Source: an uncultured Pseudomonadota bacterium (GTDB taxonomy: Bacteria; Bdellovibrionota_B; Oligoflexia; Oligoflexales; CAILAO01). From it: DNA of 8,364 bases. Position 1 is the stretch's first letter. Each line of letters starts with the position of its first letter. Below the pieces are notes generated by a model. The model was given only the letters and a program-made list of their open reading frames with translations. It was not told the DNA's origin and did no database searches. The DNA is taken from the NCBI GenBank assembly GCA_903832105.1, contig CAILAO010000232.1, positions 1 to 8,364 on the forward strand, given 5' to 3'. Positions 5,492 to 8,364 of this stretch are shown piece after piece. The position numbers and the translations under genes were made by a program.

Positions 5492-6604
5492 ATGCGTCAA
5501 ACGTTCGCTATTTTTTTCACTTTTTTCTCATGCGTTTTTTTTACTTTTGCTTGTGGTCAAAGCGCCCTTGATGAAGGTTCTGTTTCTGGGGTCATTCGCC
5601 CAACCCAAGGGGATATTGAATATATCGATTCACTCTTTTCTGCATATACAGGCAATCGCCCCGGTGCCGCAGTCGGTGTTTACAAGAATGGTCAAATTTT
5701 TTATGAGAAGGGTTATGGCATAGCCAACCTTCCGGCGAATGAACAAGTGACACCCCGAAGCAATTTCCGTTTAGCTTCGGTGACCAAGGCCATGACAGCG
5801 TTTGCTGTTATGATTCTTAAGAATCGCGGCCTTCTTAACTATGACATGACTTTAAAGGATGTTTTTCCTGAATTTCCCGAGTACGGGAAAAAGGTGAAAA
5901 TTCGACACCTCTTGCACCATACGGGTGGCCTGCAGAGTTATGAAACTCTCATGAATGAATATCCAACACCTAAACCGATTAAGGATTCCGATATTTTGAA
6001 ACTCCTGATTGAGCACACATCGAGCACAGAATTTACTCCGGGATCGAGATATTCATACAGCAACACCGGCTACTGCATTCTCGCTCAGGTCGTAGAAAAA
6101 ATTTCCGGAAAACGCTTTTCGGAGTTTATGAAACAGGAATTTTATACACCCCTCGGAATGGTTAACACCGTAGCTTTCGAGAAGGGCGTTAACACTGTTC
6201 CGCTGCGTGCCTATGGATATGATTCGTCCGGGAACGACTCCGATCAGAGTGATACAAGTTCAACATTAGGTGATGGTGGCGTATACACTTCGGCTCACGA
6301 GATGTTCCTTTGGGACCAAGCTTTATATAGTAACAAAATTATCTCCGACGATACTCTGAAGGAAGCTTTTGTCAGTGGGCGTCTGAATGATGGTAGTAGC
6401 ACGAATTACGGCTTCGGTTGGGACTTGGGCTCATATCAGGGTCATCGAAAGACTACGCATACTGGAGCGACCTGTGGTTTCCTTACGGCAATTCAGCGTT
6501 TCCCGGATGACAAAATCGGCATCGTTGTGTTGACTAATCGTAATAGCGGCTCTCCAAGCTCTATTGCATCCCAGATCGCAGATTACATGCTTAAAGGAAA
6601 ATAG
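5492..6604 (+). CDS. Lipoprotein serine hydrolase, beta-lactamase class C / PBP4* family
   Basis: A 370-residue protein of the beta-lactamase family (Pfam PF00144), a fold shared by AmpC-type enzymes, D-amino-acid peptidases and esterases. The three active-site motifs are intact: S-x-x-K at Ser96-Lys99 (RLASVTKAM), Y-x-N at Tyr189-Asn191 (YSYSNTGY), and His323-Thr-Gly325 in the place of the KTG box. HHTGG (142-146) is also typical. A strongly hydrophobic signal peptide ends at TFAC, so Cys21 is probably lipidated and the enzyme would face the periplasm or exterior. HTG in place of KTG is common in the non-lactamase branches, so a peptidase or esterase acting on peptidoglycan peptides or small esters is at least as likely as antibiotic resistance. 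AAAGGAG lies 6 nt before the ATG. The HNH gene follows after 22 nt. Confidence 0.92.
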   Translation: MRQTFAIFFTFFSCVFFTFACGQSALDEGSVSGVIRPTQGDIEYIDSLFSAYTGNRPGAAVGVYKNGQIFYEKGYGIANLPANEQVTPRSNFRLASVTKAMTAFAVMILKNRGLLNYDMTLKDVFPEFPEYGKKVKIRHLLHHTGGLQSYETLMNEYPTPKPIKDSDILKLLIEHTSSTEFTPGSRYSYSNTGYCILAQVVEKISGKRFSEFMKQEFYTPLGMVNTVAFEKGVNTVPLRAYGYDSSGNDSDQSDTSSTLGDGGVYTSAHEMFLWDQALYSNKIISDDTLKEAFVSGRLNDGSSTNYGFGWDLGSYQGHRKTTHTGATCGFLTAIQRFPDDKIGIVVLTNRNSGSPSSIASQIADYMLKGK

Positions 6605-6626
6605 AAACGCCGCCAAAAATTTTTCT

Positions 6627-6884
6627 ATGACCACTGAAGCTCACATAAAAAAGGAAAAGGAAAAAGCGAGGCTTCTTAGAAAGTCTCGCTGGTGGCAAAA
6701 TAAAATCAATAATGCCTCGTGCCATTATTGCAAAAGATCTCTAAAAAAAAGTGATGCTACAATGGATCACATCGTACCGCTCAGCCGAGGAGGAACCTCG
6801 GTACGAGGCAATGTCGTAGTTTGCTGTAAGGAGTGTAATACAAGAAAGAAAAGCGATCTTCCGGTCGAGGAATTGCTCAAGTAA
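6627..6884 (+). CDS. Small HNH endonuclease-type protein
   Basis: An 85-residue protein with a basic helical N-terminus (about 6-28) followed by a compact HNH domain. CHYC (Cys32, Cys35) and CKEC (Cys67, Cys70) are the structural zinc ligands. MDHIVPLSRGGTS (46-58) holds Asp47-His48, the metal/catalytic pair. Asn62 and Asn71 are at the positions of the second and third motif residues. Such stand-alone proteins are widespread in bacteria and phages and most have no proven role. I chose the ATG at 6627, although no ribosome binding site precedes it. The frame extends to a TTG at 6564, inside the serine hydrolase gene, and the added residues are unconvincing. It may be translated by reinitiation after the upstream gene. 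The gene ends 34 bp from the convergent dnaJ. Confidence 0.8.
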   Translation: MTTEAHIKKEKEKARLLRKSRWWQNKINNASCHYCKRSLKKSDATMDHIVPLSRGGTSVRGNVVVCCKECNTRKKSDLPVEELLK

Positions 6885-6918
6885 TAGTAAGCCGAACTAA
6901 AGGTTTGTAAAGATCAAG

Positions 6919-8031
6919 TTAAAAGAACATCTTCTTAAAAAAACCTTGATCATCATTTTCGCGGCTGATTTCGAGAAATCTTTCGAGTAGGTCTTTTTGC
7001 TCTTTCGTAAGTTTCTTCGGGACGACGAGTTCGAAGCGAATATGAAGATCGCCGCGACCAATTCCTTTCAGCTTCTGAACCCCACCACCACGGATTGTAT
7101 GTATATAACCATGTTGCGTTCCGGGGGGAATCTTAACAATCTCTTCTTTTTCGAGAGTTTTAATTTTAAGCTGACACCCTAAAGCCGCTTGAGCGATATT
7201 TAGCTGTTGCAATAAAATTAAATCACTGCCTTCGCGGATGTATTCTTCGCTTTCTTTGACATGTAAGACGACATATAAATCGCCCGCAGGCCCGTTGTTC
7301 ATTCCGGGCTCGCCTTCACCACTAACCCTCAAACGAAGGCCCGTGTCGACTCCAGGAGGAACCTTGATGGAGAGGGTCTTCTTTTCCATCGTGATTCCTC
7401 TTCCGCGGCATTCTTTGCACGGATCTTTAATAACAGTGCCTTCTCCATAGCAAGAAGGGCATGTCGTTTGAATACTAAAAAATCCCTGGCTTTGTCTAAT
7501 TTGACCAAAACCGGCACATGTTTTACACGGAGTTGACGATGAACCAGGTTTTGATTTTGTACCCTTGCAGGTCGGGCAGAGCATCGCACGTTCAAATTCA
7601 ATTTCACGCTCCGCGCCAAAAACAGCTTCCTCAAACTCAATTTGGAGATCGTATTGCAGGTCAGCTCCACGACGAGCTCTCGAACCTGACCGATTGGATC
7701 TTCCGGCGCTGAAAGGACCACCTCCAAACCCAAAAAACTCTTCAAAGATGGAACTGAAATTCGTAAAAATGTCGTTAACATCAGAAAATCCATGAAACCC
7801 CTGCCCCGAGAGACCTGCGTGGCCAAATCGATCGTAGGTCGAACGCTTTTCAGAATTTGATAGAACCTCATAAGCCTCGGAAGCTTCCTTAAATTTTTCC
7901 TCCGCATCTTTATTACCAGAGTTTCGATCAGGATGATATTTCAAGGCGGATTTGCGATAAGCTGACTTTATCTCTTCAATTGAAGCACTTTTCGAAACAC
8001 TTAAAACCTCGTAGTAATCTCTTTTTTCCAT
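6919..8031 (-). CDS. dnaJ: Chaperone protein DnaJ (Hsp40)
   Basis: A complete 370-residue type I J-protein, the co-chaperone that stimulates DnaK's ATPase and delivers unfolded clients. The J domain occupies about 1-70, with the HPD motif at 33-35 (KYHPDRNSG). A Gly/Phe-rich region follows (about 71-110). Four zinc-binding repeats lie at Cys152/155, 169/172, 191/194 and 205/208. The first reads CPTCKGTK, so its last glycine is replaced by lysine; all eight cysteines are present. The C-terminal substrate-binding part includes GDLYVVLHV and IRGGGVQKLKGIGRGDLH (313-330). Length is normal for the family. The ATG at 8031 has no strong ribosome binding site. No dnaK, grpE or CIRCE heat-shock operator is in the window, so the gene stands apart from its usual partners here. 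Confidence 0.97.
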   Translation of the reverse strand: MEKRDYYEVLSVSKSASIEEIKSAYRKSALKYHPDRNSGNKDAEEKFKEASEAYEVLSNSEKRSTYDRFGHAGLSGQGFHGFSDVNDIFTNFSSIFEEFFGFGGGPFSAGRSNRSGSRARRGADLQYDLQIEFEEAVFGAEREIEFERAMLCPTCKGTKSKPGSSSTPCKTCAGFGQIRQSQGFFSIQTTCPSCYGEGTVIKDPCKECRGRGITMEKKTLSIKVPPGVDTGLRLRVSGEGEPGMNNGPAGDLYVVLHVKESEEYIREGSDLILLQQLNIAQAALGCQLKIKTLEKEEIVKIPPGTQHGYIHTIRGGGVQKLKGIGRGDLHIRFELVVPKKLTKEQKDLLERFLEISRENDDQGFFKKMFF

Positions 8032-8224
8032 ATTAGACTTTGCTCAAATTCAGCCAATTCAGCGATAAACGGTAAACAGTAGTAAAAACCTTATCTTCCT
8101 CCGCAGGTCATTACAAAGTAGTGGAATGATGCCGGCTTTGGCGATAAAAAAATAAAATCCTCTTTATTATCAATTGGTTGAGAAATCTGTATACACATGA
8201 ATACGGATTCTCTCTCTCGTAAGT

Positions 8225-8251
8225 TAAGAACTTCAGCAAAAATACCGATAA
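8225..8251 (+). promoter_or_regulatory. Candidate sigma-28 (FliA) promoter for the exported protein at the window end
   Basis: ACCGATAA (8244-8251) matches the FliA -10 GCCGATAA at seven of eight positions. TAAGAACT (8225-8232) matches the -35 TAAAGTTT at four of eight, including TAA, and the spacer is exactly 11 nt. The predicted start near 8258 gives a leader of about 60 nt. The next gene is correctly placed on the same strand. Confidence 0.5.
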
Positions 8252-8319
8252 GAAGGGAGTCACGTGGGCGTTACTCTGTTTTTTTGTTTAGTTTTAAACA
8301 GTTTAATGAGGAGAAAAAA

Positions 8320-8364
8320 ATGAAGACTTTTCTCAGAATCATTGTGAGTCTATTCGCAATGTCA
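8320..8364 (+). CDS. 5' end of an exported protein, cut by the window edge
   Basis: Fifteen codons are present: MKTFLRIIVSLFAMS. The basic start and hydrophobic run are the beginning of a signal peptide. GAGGAG (8308-8313) lies 6 nt before the ATG, which makes this a confident start. The product cannot be identified from what is visible. The FliA-like promoter upstream hints at expression with motility genes. Confidence 0.75.
   Translation, partial: MKTFLRIIVSLFAMS

Noticed and set aside
5492..6604. Calling the serine hydrolase an antibiotic-resistance beta-lactamase
   Set aside because: The third motif is HTG, not KTG, and the fold is shared with peptidases and esterases, so resistance is not supported by sequence alone.
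6900..6951. GATCAAG/CTTGATC and AAGGTTT/AAACCTT inverted pairs between the HNH gene and dnaJ
   Set aside because: The stems are short with loops of over 25 nt, overlap dnaJ codons and lack a proper T tract, so a terminator call is not supported.
7329..7907. Long minus-strand open frame inside dnaJ
   Set aside because: It is out of frame with an intact, highly conserved DnaJ and encodes an Arg/Leu-rich sequence typical of a shadow frame.
8032..8224. Heat-shock control of dnaJ (CIRCE or sigma-32 promoter)
   Set aside because: No TTAGCACTC-N9-GAGTGCTAA element and no convincing sigma-32 boxes were found upstream of the dnaJ start.
8276..8301. CTGTTT/AAACAG stem in the leader of the last gene
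   Set aside because: Only six base pairs in a T-rich run; this could easily arise by chance.

Overview
The window looks like chromosomal DNA of moderate-to-low GC from a Gram-negative bacterium of the Bdellovibrio type (Bdellovibrionota). The main reasons are a TIGR02147/DUF4423-type protein, a family I know chiefly from Fibrobacter and Bdellovibrio relatives; several exported lipoproteins, one beginning after its lipid-anchor cysteine with GTEVGN; and two sequences that resemble promoters of the flagellar sigma factor FliA (sigma-28). This placement is an inference from gene content. I cannot name a species.

Layout: (1) 141-1862, plus strand: a FliA-like promoter, a TIGR02147 regulator-like gene and a GTEVGN lipoprotein gene joined by an ATGA stop/start overlap, closed by a strong hairpin at 1871-1895. 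(2) 1904-3487, minus strand: an exported, probably lipid-anchored caspase-fold (C14) protease with an intact His/Cys pair, converging on the lipoprotein. (3) 3488-4200: an intergenic stretch holding two copies of a CTGTC-N9-GACAG dyad, one of them inside a perfect 16-bp inverted repeat, plus an uncertain minus-strand small ORF and a sigma-70-like promoter. (4) 4201-5138, plus strand: an unrecognised 66-codon ORF coupled by ATGA overlap to a SAM-dependent methyltransferase. (5) 5139-5491: non-coding as far as I can see, ending in a promoter. (6) 5492-6884, plus strand: a lipoprotein serine hydrolase of the beta-lactamase/PBP4* fold, then a small HNH-nuclease-type protein. (7) 6919-8031, minus strand: dnaJ, complete. 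(8) 8225-8364, plus strand: a FliA-like promoter and the first 15 codons of an exported protein that runs off the window.

Most products are envelope-directed: two lipoproteins with enzymatic domains, one with a disordered stalk, and one further secreted protein. If the two FliA-like promoters are real, at least the regulator/lipoprotein pair and the last gene would be expressed with the motility regulon, which in Bdellovibrio is linked to the free-swimming attack phase. No mobile element, CRISPR array, rRNA or tRNA was seen.
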